Part shown: positions 37,092 to 46,102 of the stretch, in pieces
Layout of the letters: every line of letters begins with the position of its first letter
How positions within the stretch are numbered: the stretch's first letter is position 1
Assembly: GCF_005063415.1 (NCBI RefSeq)
Contig: NZ_SUEG01000003.1
Location: 53,697-117,696, forward strand
Direction: 5' to 3'
Origin: Mesorhizobium sp.
Lineage (GTDB): Bacteria > Pseudomonadota > Alphaproteobacteria > Rhizobiales > Rhizobiaceae
Length of the DNA stretch: 64,000 nt
Position numbers and translations under genes: made by a program
Notes under the pieces: model-generated
What the model saw: only the letters and a program-made list of their open reading frames with translations
What the model was told of the DNA's origin: nothing
Databases searched by the model: none

Positions 37092-38558
37092 ATGAGTTTC
37101 AAGATCGCTATCATCGGTGCGGGAAGCGTCGGGTTCACCAAGAAGCTCTTCACCGACATTTTGTGCGTTCCTGAATTCAGGGATGTCGAATTCGCGTTGA
37201 CCGATCTCAGCGAGCGCAACCTCCAGATGATCAAGTCGATCCTCGACAGGGTCGTCGAATTCAACAGGCTGCCGACCAAGGTTACGGCAACGACCGACCG
37301 CCGTGCTGCCCTCGAGGGTGCCCGCTACGTCATCAGCTGCGTTCGCGTCGGCGGTCTCGAAGCCTATGCGGACGACATCCGCATTCCGCTGAAGTATGGC
37401 ATCGACCAATGCGTCGGCGACACGATCTGCGCCGGCGGCATCCTCTACGGCCAGCGCAACATTCCGGTAATCCTCGATTTCTGCAAGGATATCCTCGAAG
37501 TCGCCGAGCCTGGGGCGAAATTCCTGAACTACGCCAACCCAATGGCCATGAACACCTGGGCGGCGATCGAATATGGCAGGGTCGATACCGTCGGGCTCTG
37601 CCACGGCGTCCAGCATGGCGCCGACCAGATCGCCGAAGTGCTCGGCGCCAAGTCGCGCACCGAGCTCGACTACATCTGCTCCGGCATCAATCACCAGACC
37701 TGGTTCATCGACCTGCGTCTCAACGGCCGCAAGATCGGCAAGGACGAGCTGGTTGCCGCCTTCGAGGCGCATCCGGTCTATTCGCAGCAGGAAAAGCTGC
37801 GCATCGACGTCCTGAAGCGCTTCGGCGTCTATTCGACCGAAAGCAACGGCCATCTTTCCGAATACCTGCCATGGTATCGCAAGCGGCCGGACGAAATCAC
37901 CCGCTGGATCGACATGTCCGACTGGATCCACGGCGAGACCGGCGGCTACCTTCGTTATTCGACCGAAACGCGCAACTGGTTCGAAACCGAATTCCCACAA
38001 TTTCTTGAATCCGCCGCCAGGCCGATAGACCCCGCCAAACGCTCCAACGAGCATGCCAGCCACATTCTCGAAGCGCTGGAGACGAACCGCATTTATCGCG
38101 GCCACTTCAACGTCAAGAACAACGGCATCATCACCAACCTGCCGCAGGACGCGATTGTCGAGTCGCCCGGCTTCGTCGACCGCTTCGGTATCAACATGGC
38201 GGCAGGCATCACGCTGCCGGAGGCCTGCGCTGCCACCTGCATTTCCTCGATCAACGTCCAGCGCATGTCGGTTCATGCGGCCATCTCCGGCGATATCGAC
38301 CTGCTGAAGCTCGCGGTCCTGCACGATCCGCTGGTCGGCGCGGTTTCGACGCCGGAAGAGGTTTGGCAAATGGTGGACGAAATGGTCGTCGCCCAGGCCC
38401 GCTGGCTGCCGCAATATGCCGATGCGGTGCCGGCCGCGAAGGAACGGCTTTCGAAATCCAGGGTCAAGACCCGCGAATGGGCCGGTGCGGCACGGCGCGA
38501 CGTCCGTTCGATCGAGGAACTACGCGCGGAAAAAACGGCTCTCAAGCAGCCCATCTGA
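37092..38558 (+). CDS. agaL1: Alpha-galactosidase, GH4 (AgaL1/MelA type)
   Basis: NAD+- and Mn2+-dependent glycosidase of 488 residues, cytoplasmic; hydrolyses melibiose and raffinose-type alpha-galactosides by a redox-elimination mechanism. The N-terminal NAD site is GAGSVGFTKKL, and the likely metal ligands are Cys170 (GLCHG) and His201 (GINHQTW). The ATG at 37092 is supported by the fold start MSFKIAIIGAG. First gene of the agaL1-agpA-agpB-agpC-agpD-agaL2 operon, divergent from agpT. A second GH4 closes the operon. Assignment as alpha-galactosidase rests on synteny; GH4 also includes alpha-glucosidases and glucuronidases. Confidence 0.85.
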   Translation: MSFKIAIIGAGSVGFTKKLFTDILCVPEFRDVEFALTDLSERNLQMIKSILDRVVEFNRLPTKVTATTDRRAALEGARYVISCVRVGGLEAYADDIRIPLKYGIDQCVGDTICAGGILYGQRNIPVILDFCKDILEVAEPGAKFLNYANPMAMNTWAAIEYGRVDTVGLCHGVQHGADQIAEVLGAKSRTELDYICSGINHQTWFIDLRLNGRKIGKDELVAAFEAHPVYSQQEKLRIDVLKRFGVYSTESNGHLSEYLPWYRKRPDEITRWIDMSDWIHGETGGYLRYSTETRNWFETEFPQFLESAARPIDPAKRSNEHASHILEALETNRIYRGHFNVKNNGIITNLPQDAIVESPGFVDRFGINMAAGITLPEACAATCISSINVQRMSVHAAISGDIDLLKLAVLHDPLVGAVSTPEEVWQMVDEMVVAQARWLPQYADAVPAAKERLSKSRVKTREWAGAARRDVRSIEELRAEKTALKQPI

Positions 38559-38676
38559 ATTTCGCCAGGACGGATCGCGGCGAGCTTTCGGGAGGATTTT
38601 CCGCACCCGTCTGTACATTGTTCGAGGAGAGATGGAGCGGCGTCAACGCGCTCCTGAACAACAGGGAGGAGAGACG

Positions 38677-40761
38677 ATGAGGAATTTTCGAAACATTGGC
38701 ATTCTCGCCGGGCTGGCGCTTAGCGTCTCGGCCTCGGCGCTGAACGCGTATGCATCCGAGCCGACCGTGCCGCCGGTGCCCGCGCAATTTCCCGCCGAGG
38801 GAAAGATCAAATACGTCGCACGCGACTCCATCCTGGAGTTCAAGGCACTTCCGGAATACCACGAACCCGATTGGGTTACCGACAAATACGTCAAGGCAGG
38901 CAAGCTGCCGCCGGTCAATGACCGGCTGCCGAAGGAGCCGCTGGTTTTCAAAACCGGCAACATGCCAGATGGCGTCGGCGTCTACGGCGATACGATGCGT
39001 CATGTCATAGGCGGCCGGCCGGAGGGCTGGAACTACGGCGCGGGCCAGACGCAAGGTTGGGGCGGCATCGACATCGGCCTTTCCGAATGCCTGACGCGCA
39101 CGGCGCCGCTTTTCCAGGTCGAGGCCCAGGACACCGAGCCGCTGCCTAACCTCGCCAGGAGCTGGGACTGGTCGAAGGACGGCCACACGCTGACGATGCA
39201 CCTGGTCGAGGGCGCGAAATGGTCGGACGGCGTTCCGTTCAACGCCGACGATGTGATGTTCTACTGGGACGACGAGGTGATCGACCCCAATGTCTCGCCG
39301 CTGAATGGCGCCACACAGGAGACCTTCGGGGTCGGCACGACGCTGAAGAAGATCGACGACTACACCGTCGAGTGGACGTTCAAGGACGCCTTTCCGAAGC
39401 AACACCTCTACGCCATGGCTTACGGCAAGTTCTGCCCCGGACCGTCGCATATCCTCAAGCCGCAGCATCCGAAATATTCGAAGAACACCTACGAGCAGTT
39501 CAAGAACGCGTTCCCGCCGGAATATATGAACATGCCCGTGATGGGTGCCTGGGTGCCGGTGGCATACCGCCCCGACGACATCATCGTCATGCGCCGTAAT
39601 CCGTACTATTGGAAGGTCGACGAGAAGGGCAACCAGCTGCCGTATCTCAATGAACTGCACTACAAATTATCGACCTGGGCCGACCGCGACGTTCAGGCGG
39701 TGTCGGGGGCGGCCGACATCTCCAATCTGGAGCAGCCGGAGAATTTCGTCGCCTCGCTGAAGCGGGCGGCGCAAAAGGACGCGCCGGCTCGACTTGCCTT
39801 CGGTCCACGGCTGATCGGCTATAATCTGCGGATGAACTTCTCCGCCAACGGCTGGGGCAATCCCGACGAGCGTGGGCAGGCGGTTCGCGAGCTGAACCGC
39901 AACGAGGATTTCCGCAAGGGCGTTACCATGGCGCTCGACCGCAAGGCGCTCGGCGACTCGCTGGTCAAGGGTCCGTTCACCGCCATCTATCCGGGCGGCT
40001 TCTCCTCGGGTACGAGCTTCTACGACCGGAAGTCGACGGTCTACTACCCCTTCGATCTCGAAGGTGCCAAGGCGGAACTCGCCAAGGCAGGCCTGAAGGA
40101 CACCGACGGTGACGGCTTCGTCAATTTTCCTGCCGGCAGCGCCGGCGGCAAGAATGTCGAGATCGTGATGCTCGTCAACAACGACTACACCACCGACAAG
40201 AGCCTCGCGGAGGGCGTCGTCGGCCAGATGGAGAGGCTAGGTCTTCGCGTTGTCCTGAACGGGTTGAACGGCGTCCAGCGCGACGCGTCCATGTATTCCG
40301 GCCGTTTCGATTGGATGGTCAGGCGCAATGATGAGGAGCTCACCTCGGTCGTACAGAACACCGAGCAACTGGCGCCGATCGGCCCACGCACAAGCTGGAA
40401 CCATCGCGCTCCGGAAAACGGCCAGGTCGATCTGATGCCGTTCGAGAAGGACCTCGTCGACATCGTCAACAAGTTCGTCTCGGCGCAGGACAACGACGAG
40501 CGCGCCAGCCTGATGAAGCAGTTCCAGAAGATCTCGACGCAACACGTCTATTCCGTCGGGCTGACCGAATATCCCGGCGCGCTGATCATCAACAACCGCT
40601 TCTCCAATATCCCGCAGGGAACGCCGATCTTCATGTTCAACTGGGCCGAAGATTCGATCATTCGCGAAAGGGTCTGGGTCGCTGTCGACAAACAGCAGAA
40701 ATATGAACTGTTCCCCGAACAGCTTCCCGGAAAGCCCGGCGACAAGGGTCCGACGAACTGA
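38677..40761 (+). CDS. agpA: Periplasmic alpha-galactoside-binding protein (solute-binding family 5)
   Basis: A 694-residue periplasmic receptor of the peptide/oligosaccharide-binding family 5, used in rhizobia for melibiose and raffinose uptake. The signal peptide runs to about residue 27 (cut after AYA). The mature protein has three-lobed family blocks such as WSDGVPFNADDVMFYWDD and DTDGDGFVNFP, the latter looking like a small Ca-binding loop. ATG at 38677 with GGGAGGAGAG immediately upstream. Longer than DppA/OppA (about 540). A hairpin between this gene and agpB may stabilise its transcript. Confidence 0.85.
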   Translation: MRNFRNIGILAGLALSVSASALNAYASEPTVPPVPAQFPAEGKIKYVARDSILEFKALPEYHEPDWVTDKYVKAGKLPPVNDRLPKEPLVFKTGNMPDGVGVYGDTMRHVIGGRPEGWNYGAGQTQGWGGIDIGLSECLTRTAPLFQVEAQDTEPLPNLARSWDWSKDGHTLTMHLVEGAKWSDGVPFNADDVMFYWDDEVIDPNVSPLNGATQETFGVGTTLKKIDDYTVEWTFKDAFPKQHLYAMAYGKFCPGPSHILKPQHPKYSKNTYEQFKNAFPPEYMNMPVMGAWVPVAYRPDDIIVMRRNPYYWKVDEKGNQLPYLNELHYKLSTWADRDVQAVSGAADISNLEQPENFVASLKRAAQKDAPARLAFGPRLIGYNLRMNFSANGWGNPDERGQAVRELNRNEDFRKGVTMALDRKALGDSLVKGPFTAIYPGGFSSGTSFYDRKSTVYYPFDLEGAKAELAKAGLKDTDGDGFVNFPAGSAGGKNVEIVMLVNNDYTTDKSLAEGVVGQMERLGLRVVLNGLNGVQRDASMYSGRFDWMVRRNDEELTSVVQNTEQLAPIGPRTSWNHRAPENGQVDLMPFEKDLVDIVNKFVSAQDNDERASLMKQFQKISTQHVYSVGLTEYPGALIINNRFSNIPQGTPIFMFNWAEDSIIRERVWVAVDKQQKYELFPEQLPGKPGDKGPTN

Positions 40762-40784
40762 GTTTCCTCCCCTGACTTGAAATT

Positions 40785-40813
40785 TCCCGGCCGCGCTGCT
40801 GGCGCGGCCGGGA
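40785..40813 (+). promoter_or_regulatory. Intercistronic hairpin between agpA and agpB
   Basis: Perfect 12-bp stem TCCCGGCCGCGC (40785-40796) and GCGCGGCCGGGA (40802-40813) around a 5-nt loop. There is no T-run after it (CAAAGCC follows), so it is less likely a true terminator than a 3' end stabiliser or partial attenuator, allowing more binding protein than permease to be made. Confidence 0.7.
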
Positions 40814-40864
40814 CAAAGCCAGCGGCGAGGGATAACTGAAACCGAGCGAGGAGAGAAACGGCCG

Positions 40865-41872
40865 ATGCTGCGATTTCTGCTTATGCGCATAGCATCCGCA
40901 TTACCGGTTCTCGCCATTTTGAGCGTGGTTACCTTCGCGATCATCCAAGCACCGCCGGGCAACTATGCCGACTACATCCGCTTGCAGCTCATCAACCAGG
41001 GTGGAGCCTCCTTTGCCGAGGCCGATGCCCAGGCGAAGGCTTATAGCGTGGAGCATGGCCTCGATAAGCCGGTTCCGCTCCAATACCTGAACTGGATCGC
41101 CGGCATCATCACCCGCGGCGACTTCGGCTACAGCCTGTATTACAACAAGCCCGTCGCCGACGTGGTGGGCGAGCGGCTGCCGCGCACGCTGCTGCTTGCG
41201 CTTGTCTGCCACCTGTTGGCTTCGGTGCTGGGCATCGGCTTCGGCATCTGGGCGGCGACCAGGCAGTACAGCTGGATCGACAGTACGCTGTCAGCGATTT
41301 CCTTCCTCGGCATGACGGTGCCGCGCTTCCTGATGGCGCTGATCATCGTCTACCTGCTGGTCTTCCAGTTCAACGTCTCCGAGATCGGCAGCTTCTTTTC
41401 GCCGCAATTTGGCGGGGCGCCGTGGTCTTGGGCGAAGTTCGTCGATCTCGTCCGGCATGTCTGGCCGGTTGTCGCCATCGCCACCTTCGGCGGGCTCGCC
41501 TACAACATGCGGGTGATGCGCGGCAATCTGCTCGACACGCTGAACGCGCAATATGTCGAAACCGCTCGCGCCAAGGGTCTCAGCGGCGGTGCGGTCGTGA
41601 TGCGTCATGCCGTGCCCAATGCGCTGCATCCGCTGGTCATGTATCAGGGCGTGGTGCTGCCCTATATGCTGACCGGCGAGATCGAGACTGCGATCATCTT
41701 TGCCCTGCCGACCGTTGGCCCGGCGATCGTTGGCTCGATGGCGGTCGGCGACGTCTATGTAACGGCGACCTTCATGATGGTGCTGTCGGCGACGCTGATC
41801 GTCGGCAACATCATCGCCGACATGCTGCTCGTCATGCTCGACCCGCGTGTGCGCCAATATGCAGGGTCCTGA
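40865..41872 (+). CDS. agpB: ABC permease, DppB type
   Basis: Inner-membrane permease of 335 residues of the dipeptide/oligosaccharide class. Six membrane segments, the first at residues about 10-30, and an EAA loop in YVETARAKGLSGGAVVMRHAVPNAL near 227-251. The ATG at 40865 follows GGAGAGAAAC. Downstream permease agpC starts 2 bp after its stop. It forms the channel with AgpC for sugars bound by AgpA. Confidence 0.88.
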   Translation: MLRFLLMRIASALPVLAILSVVTFAIIQAPPGNYADYIRLQLINQGGASFAEADAQAKAYSVEHGLDKPVPLQYLNWIAGIITRGDFGYSLYYNKPVADVVGERLPRTLLLALVCHLLASVLGIGFGIWAATRQYSWIDSTLSAISFLGMTVPRFLMALIIVYLLVFQFNVSEIGSFFSPQFGGAPWSWAKFVDLVRHVWPVVAIATFGGLAYNMRVMRGNLLDTLNAQYVETARAKGLSGGAVVMRHAVPNALHPLVMYQGVVLPYMLTGEIETAIIFALPTVGPAIVGSMAVGDVYVTATFMMVLSATLIVGNIIADMLLVMLDPRVRQYAGS

Positions 41873-41873
41873 G

Positions 41874-43007
41874 ATGCTTGCTTTCGAGCCCTCGCTGCCG
41901 CCACTTGCCGAGGAATCGGCCAAGATCAAGCCGCGCGGCAATGAGAGCTACATCGCGCTGGTCTGGCGCCGCCTGAAACGGTCCTGGACCGGCATGGCCG
42001 GGCTCATCCTGGTCGCGTTTCTGGTGCTGCTGGCGGTGTTTGCCGACTTCTTCGCACCGATGGATCCCAAGGTGACCGATGTCGGCTTCGCCCCGCCGCA
42101 GATGATGAGCTTCCATGACAAGGACGGTAACTTCGTTTTCCAGCCACGCGTCTATGCCCTGGCGGATTCGGAAGACCTTGACCCGGTCACCTTCCAACCC
42201 GTCGTCGGGCCGGACTATGACCATCCGCGGCTGCTCGGCTTCTTCGTCAAGGGAGCGGAGTACAGACTGCTCGGCCTGCTTCCCGCGAACCGGCACTTCT
42301 TCGGCTCGACCGACGGCCAGCCGGTGCACTTCCTGGGCACCGACAAGTTCGGTCGCGACGTGCTGGCTCGTGCGATTTATGGTTCGCGCATCTCGTTGAT
42401 GATCGCATTGACCGTGGTCTTCATCGTCACCGTGATCGGCACGACCGTTGGCATGGTGTCGGGCTATTTCGGCGGCACGTTCGATGTCTGGGTCCAGCGC
42501 TTCGTCGAACTGGTGCTCGCATTTCCGCAATTGCCGCTTTATCTGGCGCTGACGTCGCTGGTTCCGGTGACGGCGCCGACCAATGTCTTCCTGGCCTTCG
42601 TGATCGTCGTCATGTCGGCGCTTGGCTGGGCGCAGATGTCGCGCGAGGTGCGCGGCAAGACCCTGGCGCTGGCGCGAATCGACTACGTCCGTGCGGCGAT
42701 GGCGGTCGGCGCCACGGATGGCCGCATCATCATGCAGCACATTTTCCCAAACGTGATGAGCCACGTGATCGTTGCCGTCACATTGGCGATCCCCAGTGTC
42801 GTCCTGCTCGAATCCTTCCTCGGTTTTCTCGGCTTCGCGGTGAAGCCGCCGCTGATCTCCTGGGGGCTGATGCTGCAAGACACCGCCACCTATTCGGTCA
42901 TCGGCACCTATCCCTGGATCCTCTCGCCGGTCGGCTTCGTGCTTGTCACCGTCTTCGCGTTCAACGCGCTTGGCGACGGACTGCGCGATGCAGTCGATCC
43001 TTATTGA
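41874..43007 (+). CDS. agpC: ABC permease, DppC type
   Basis: Second permease of the alpha-galactoside importer, 377 residues. It has an extended N-terminal region and a large loop between the first two membrane segments (about residues 60-155), as found in related oligosaccharide DppC proteins. EAA motif RIDYVRAAMAVGATDGRIIMQHIFP near residue 270. The ATG at 41874 lies 2 bp after the agpB stop; an in-frame ATG at 41859 is the alternative. A 6-bp gap leads to agpD. Confidence 0.88.
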   Translation: MLAFEPSLPPLAEESAKIKPRGNESYIALVWRRLKRSWTGMAGLILVAFLVLLAVFADFFAPMDPKVTDVGFAPPQMMSFHDKDGNFVFQPRVYALADSEDLDPVTFQPVVGPDYDHPRLLGFFVKGAEYRLLGLLPANRHFFGSTDGQPVHFLGTDKFGRDVLARAIYGSRISLMIALTVVFIVTVIGTTVGMVSGYFGGTFDVWVQRFVELVLAFPQLPLYLALTSLVPVTAPTNVFLAFVIVVMSALGWAQMSREVRGKTLALARIDYVRAAMAVGATDGRIIMQHIFPNVMSHVIVAVTLAIPSVVLLESFLGFLGFAVKPPLISWGLMLQDTATYSVIGTYPWILSPVGFVLVTVFAFNALGDGLRDAVDPY

Positions 43008-43013
43008 CGTGAC

Positions 43014-44684
43014 ATGATGCAACACGCACTCGTCAAATCCCTCGCACCGCCTGTCCGGCTCGACCATGACGGCCGTTCGGAAAACCCGGTCATCGATGCC
43101 CGCAACATCGCCGTCGATTTCAAGGTCGAGCACGGCATGGTCGAAGCGGTCAAGGACATCTCGTTCCAGCTCTATCGCGGCGAGACGATCGCCATCGTCG
43201 GCGAGTCCGGATCGGGCAAGTCGGTGACGGCGCGCACCGTCATGGGACTGTTGTCGAAGCGCGCGGTCGTGTCGCCGAAATCGACCGTCGAATACAACGG
43301 CGCGAACATCCTGAAATTTTCCGAGCGTGCGCGGCGCAAACTGCGCGGCGACCGCATCTCGATGATCTTTCAGGAGCCGATGAGTTCGCTCAACCCGATC
43401 TACACGATCGGCAGCCAGATCGTCGAGGCGATACGGGTGCATCGAAAGATGGGCCGCAGGCAGGCCGAAGCAAGAGCGCTTGAGCTGCTGCAGCAGGTGC
43501 AGATTCCTGAACCCCAGGCGCGGCTGAAACAATACCCGCACCAGCTTTCCGGAGGCCAACGCCAGCGTGTGATGATCGCCATGGCGCTGGCCAACGATCC
43601 CGATGTGCTGATCGCCGACGAGCCGACGACGGCGCTCGACGTCACGGTTCAGGCGCAGATCCTCAATCTCATCCGAAACCTGCAGAAGAAACTGCGCATG
43701 GCGGTGATCCTGATCACGCACGACCTGACCGTGGTGCGGCAGTTCTCCGACTATGTCTACGTCATGCAGCGTGGGGAGATGCGCGAGCACAATGTGACGG
43801 AGACGCTGTTCGCCAATCCGCAACATCCCTACACCTGCCACCTGCTTGCCTCCGAGCCGCGCGGCCAGGCCAATCCGTTGCCGGAAGGCGCCGACGTCAT
43901 TCTTGAAGCCAAGGATGTGCGCGTCTCCTTCATGCTGCGGCATGGCACGTTCATGAGGCCGGACCTGCGTGAGCTCGTCGCCGTCGACAGCCTCAGCCTG
44001 ACCCTTCGGCGGCACGAGACGCTGGGTCTCGTCGGCGAATCCGGATCGGGCAAGACCACGTTCGGCGAGGCGTTGCTCAGGCTCAACACCACGGACAGCG
44101 GCGAGATCTATTTCGATGGCCAGCCGATCCATGGCTGTTCGCGCGCGCAGATGCGGCCGTTGCGGTCGCGCATGCAGGTCGTCTTCCAGGATCCGTTCTC
44201 GTCGCTCAACCCGCGCATGACGATCGGCCAGATCATCGAGGAAGGGCTGGTCGTCAACCGCATGGGCGCCACCAGGAACGATCGGATCGAGCGGGTGCGC
44301 GAGGCGCTGATCAGCGCCGGCATGCCCGGCGATATCCTGTCGCGCTTCCCGCACGAGTTTTCCGGCGGCCAGCGCCAGCGTATTGCGATTGCCCGCGCCG
44401 TCGCGCTCGAACCCGAATTCATCGTGCTCGACGAGCCGACATCGGCGCTGGATCTCTCGGTCCAGGCGCAGATCATCGAACTGCTGCGCAAGCTGCAGCG
44501 CGAACGGGGCCTGAGCTACATCTTCATCTCGCACGACCTCAAGGTCGTGCGGGCGCTGTGCCATCGCGTCATCGTCATGCAGCACGGCCGGATCGTCGAA
44601 GAGGGGCCGGTCGACGAAGTCCTGTCCCATCCCAAAACCGCTTACACCGAACGGCTGGTCAAAGCCGCTTTCGAGGTAGCCTGA
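43014..44684 (+). CDS. agpD: Fused ABC ATPase, two DppD/DppF-type domains
   Basis: Single polypeptide of 556 residues containing both nucleotide-binding domains of the AgpBC importer. First domain: Walker A GESGSGKSVTA near residue 62, signature LSGGQRQRV near 178. Second: Walker A GESGSGKTTFGE near 341, signature FSGGQRQRI near 451, and the Walker B EPTSALDLSVQ. The oligopeptide C-terminal element (HPYTCHLL) follows the first. In the Dpp paradigm these are two proteins; here they are one gene. The start could be 43014 or the second Met at 43017. Confidence 0.92.
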   Translation: MMQHALVKSLAPPVRLDHDGRSENPVIDARNIAVDFKVEHGMVEAVKDISFQLYRGETIAIVGESGSGKSVTARTVMGLLSKRAVVSPKSTVEYNGANILKFSERARRKLRGDRISMIFQEPMSSLNPIYTIGSQIVEAIRVHRKMGRRQAEARALELLQQVQIPEPQARLKQYPHQLSGGQRQRVMIAMALANDPDVLIADEPTTALDVTVQAQILNLIRNLQKKLRMAVILITHDLTVVRQFSDYVYVMQRGEMREHNVTETLFANPQHPYTCHLLASEPRGQANPLPEGADVILEAKDVRVSFMLRHGTFMRPDLRELVAVDSLSLTLRRHETLGLVGESGSGKTTFGEALLRLNTTDSGEIYFDGQPIHGCSRAQMRPLRSRMQVVFQDPFSSLNPRMTIGQIIEEGLVVNRMGATRNDRIERVREALISAGMPGDILSRFPHEFSGGQRQRIAIARAVALEPEFIVLDEPTSALDLSVQAQIIELLRKLQRERGLSYIFISHDLKVVRALCHRVIVMQHGRIVEEGPVDEVLSHPKTAYTERLVKAAFEVA

Positions 44685-44705
44685 TTGCTTATGCCGGAGG
44701 TCGTT

Positions 44706-46076
44706 GTGGCAAGAAATCCCAAGGTCGCTTTCATCGGAGCTGGCTCGACGGTGTTCATGAGGAACATCGTCGGCGACATATTGCAGCGTCCGGCTTTATC
44801 CGGCGCGACGATCGCGCTGATGGACATCAATCCGCAACGGCTCGAGGAAAGCGCAATCGTCGTCGGCAAGCTGATCTCGACGCTTGGCGTAAAGGCCAAA
44901 GCCGAAACCTACTCGGACCAGCGCAAGGCGCTGGCGGGCGCCGATTTCGTCGTCGTCGCCTTCCAGATCGGCGGCTACGAGCCCTGCACGATCACTGATT
45001 TCGAAGTTCCGAAGAAATACGGGCTGCGCCAGACCATCGCCGATACGCTCGGTGTCGGCGGCATCATGCGAGGCTTGAGAACCGTGCCGCATCTCTGGAA
45101 GATCTGCGAGGACATGCTCGCGGTCTGCCCGCAGGCGATCATGCTGCAATATGTCAACCCGATGGCGATCAACACCTGGGCGATCGCAGAGAAGTACCCC
45201 GACATCAAGCAGGTCGGGCTCTGCCATTCGGTGCAAGGCACGGCGATGGAACTGGCGCATGATCTCGACATTCCCTACGAGGAGATTCGCTACCGCTCGG
45301 CCGGCATCAATCACATGGCCTTCTACCTGAAGTTCGAGCATCGCCAGCCGGACGGCTCCTACCGCAACCTCTATCCGGATCTGCTGCGCGCCTACAGCGA
45401 AGGGCGGGTGCCCAAGCCGGGATGGAATCCACGCTGCCCGAACAGAGTGCGCTACGAGATGCTGAAGCGCCTCGGTTATTTCGTCACCGAGAGCTCCGAA
45501 CATTTCGCGGAATACACGCCCTATTTCATCAAGGACGGTAGCGAGGATCTGATCGAGAAATTCGGTATCCCGCTCGACGAATACCCGAAGCGCTGCATCG
45601 AGCAGATCGAACGCTGGAAGGGGCAAGCGGAAGCCTATCGCTCGGCTGACAAGATCGAAGTGGAGCAGTCGAAGGAATATGCGTCCTCGATTATGAACTC
45701 GGTCTGGACCGGCGAGCCGTCGGTGATCTACGGCAATGTCCGCAACAACGGCTGCATCACGTCATTGCCTTACAATTGCGCGGCCGAGGTGCCATGCCTC
45801 GTCGACGCCTCCGGCGTTCAACCCACGTTCATCGGCGACCTGCCGGTGCAACTCACCGCGCTGATCCGCACCAATATCAACGTCCAGGAGCTGACGGTCC
45901 AGGCGCTGATGACCGAGAACCGCGAGCACATCTATCACGCGGCGATGATGGACCCGCACACGGCGGCCGAGCTCGACCTCGACCAAGTATGGTCGCTGGT
46001 CGATGATTTGCTGGTTGCGCATGGCGATTGGCTGCCGGCCTGGGCGCGTGGAGCGCGCAGCGTTCGGGCGGCCTGA
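44706..46076 (+). CDS. agaL2: Alpha-galactosidase, GH4, second copy
   Basis: Second GH4 enzyme of the operon, 456 residues, about 35 shorter than AgaL1 and clearly diverged from it. NAD site GAGSTVFMRN, metal ligands Cys173 (GLCHSVQGT) and His203 (AGINHMAF). The GTG at 44706 has GGAGG 5 nt before it; an ATG at 44691 is possible but its Shine-Dalgarno is farther away. Convergent with the ROK regulator, 26-bp gap. Having two GH4 enzymes in one operon suggests different chain lengths or linkages. Confidence 0.87.
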   Translation: MARNPKVAFIGAGSTVFMRNIVGDILQRPALSGATIALMDINPQRLEESAIVVGKLISTLGVKAKAETYSDQRKALAGADFVVVAFQIGGYEPCTITDFEVPKKYGLRQTIADTLGVGGIMRGLRTVPHLWKICEDMLAVCPQAIMLQYVNPMAINTWAIAEKYPDIKQVGLCHSVQGTAMELAHDLDIPYEEIRYRSAGINHMAFYLKFEHRQPDGSYRNLYPDLLRAYSEGRVPKPGWNPRCPNRVRYEMLKRLGYFVTESSEHFAEYTPYFIKDGSEDLIEKFGIPLDEYPKRCIEQIERWKGQAEAYRSADKIEVEQSKEYASSIMNSVWTGEPSVIYGNVRNNGCITSLPYNCAAEVPCLVDASGVQPTFIGDLPVQLTALIRTNINVQELTVQALMTENREHIYHAAMMDPHTAAELDLDQVWSLVDDLLVAHGDWLPAWARGARSVRAA

Positions 46077-46102
46077 GGCGCTGGGCTGTCTATTTCACTC
46101 GC

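Noticed and set aside
41832..44630. A 932-codon open frame on the minus strand across agpC and agpD
   Set aside because: It is antisense to clear ABC permease and ATPase genes. Such long antisense frames are common in GC-rich DNA with strong third-position bias, and the translated product has no recognisable domain.
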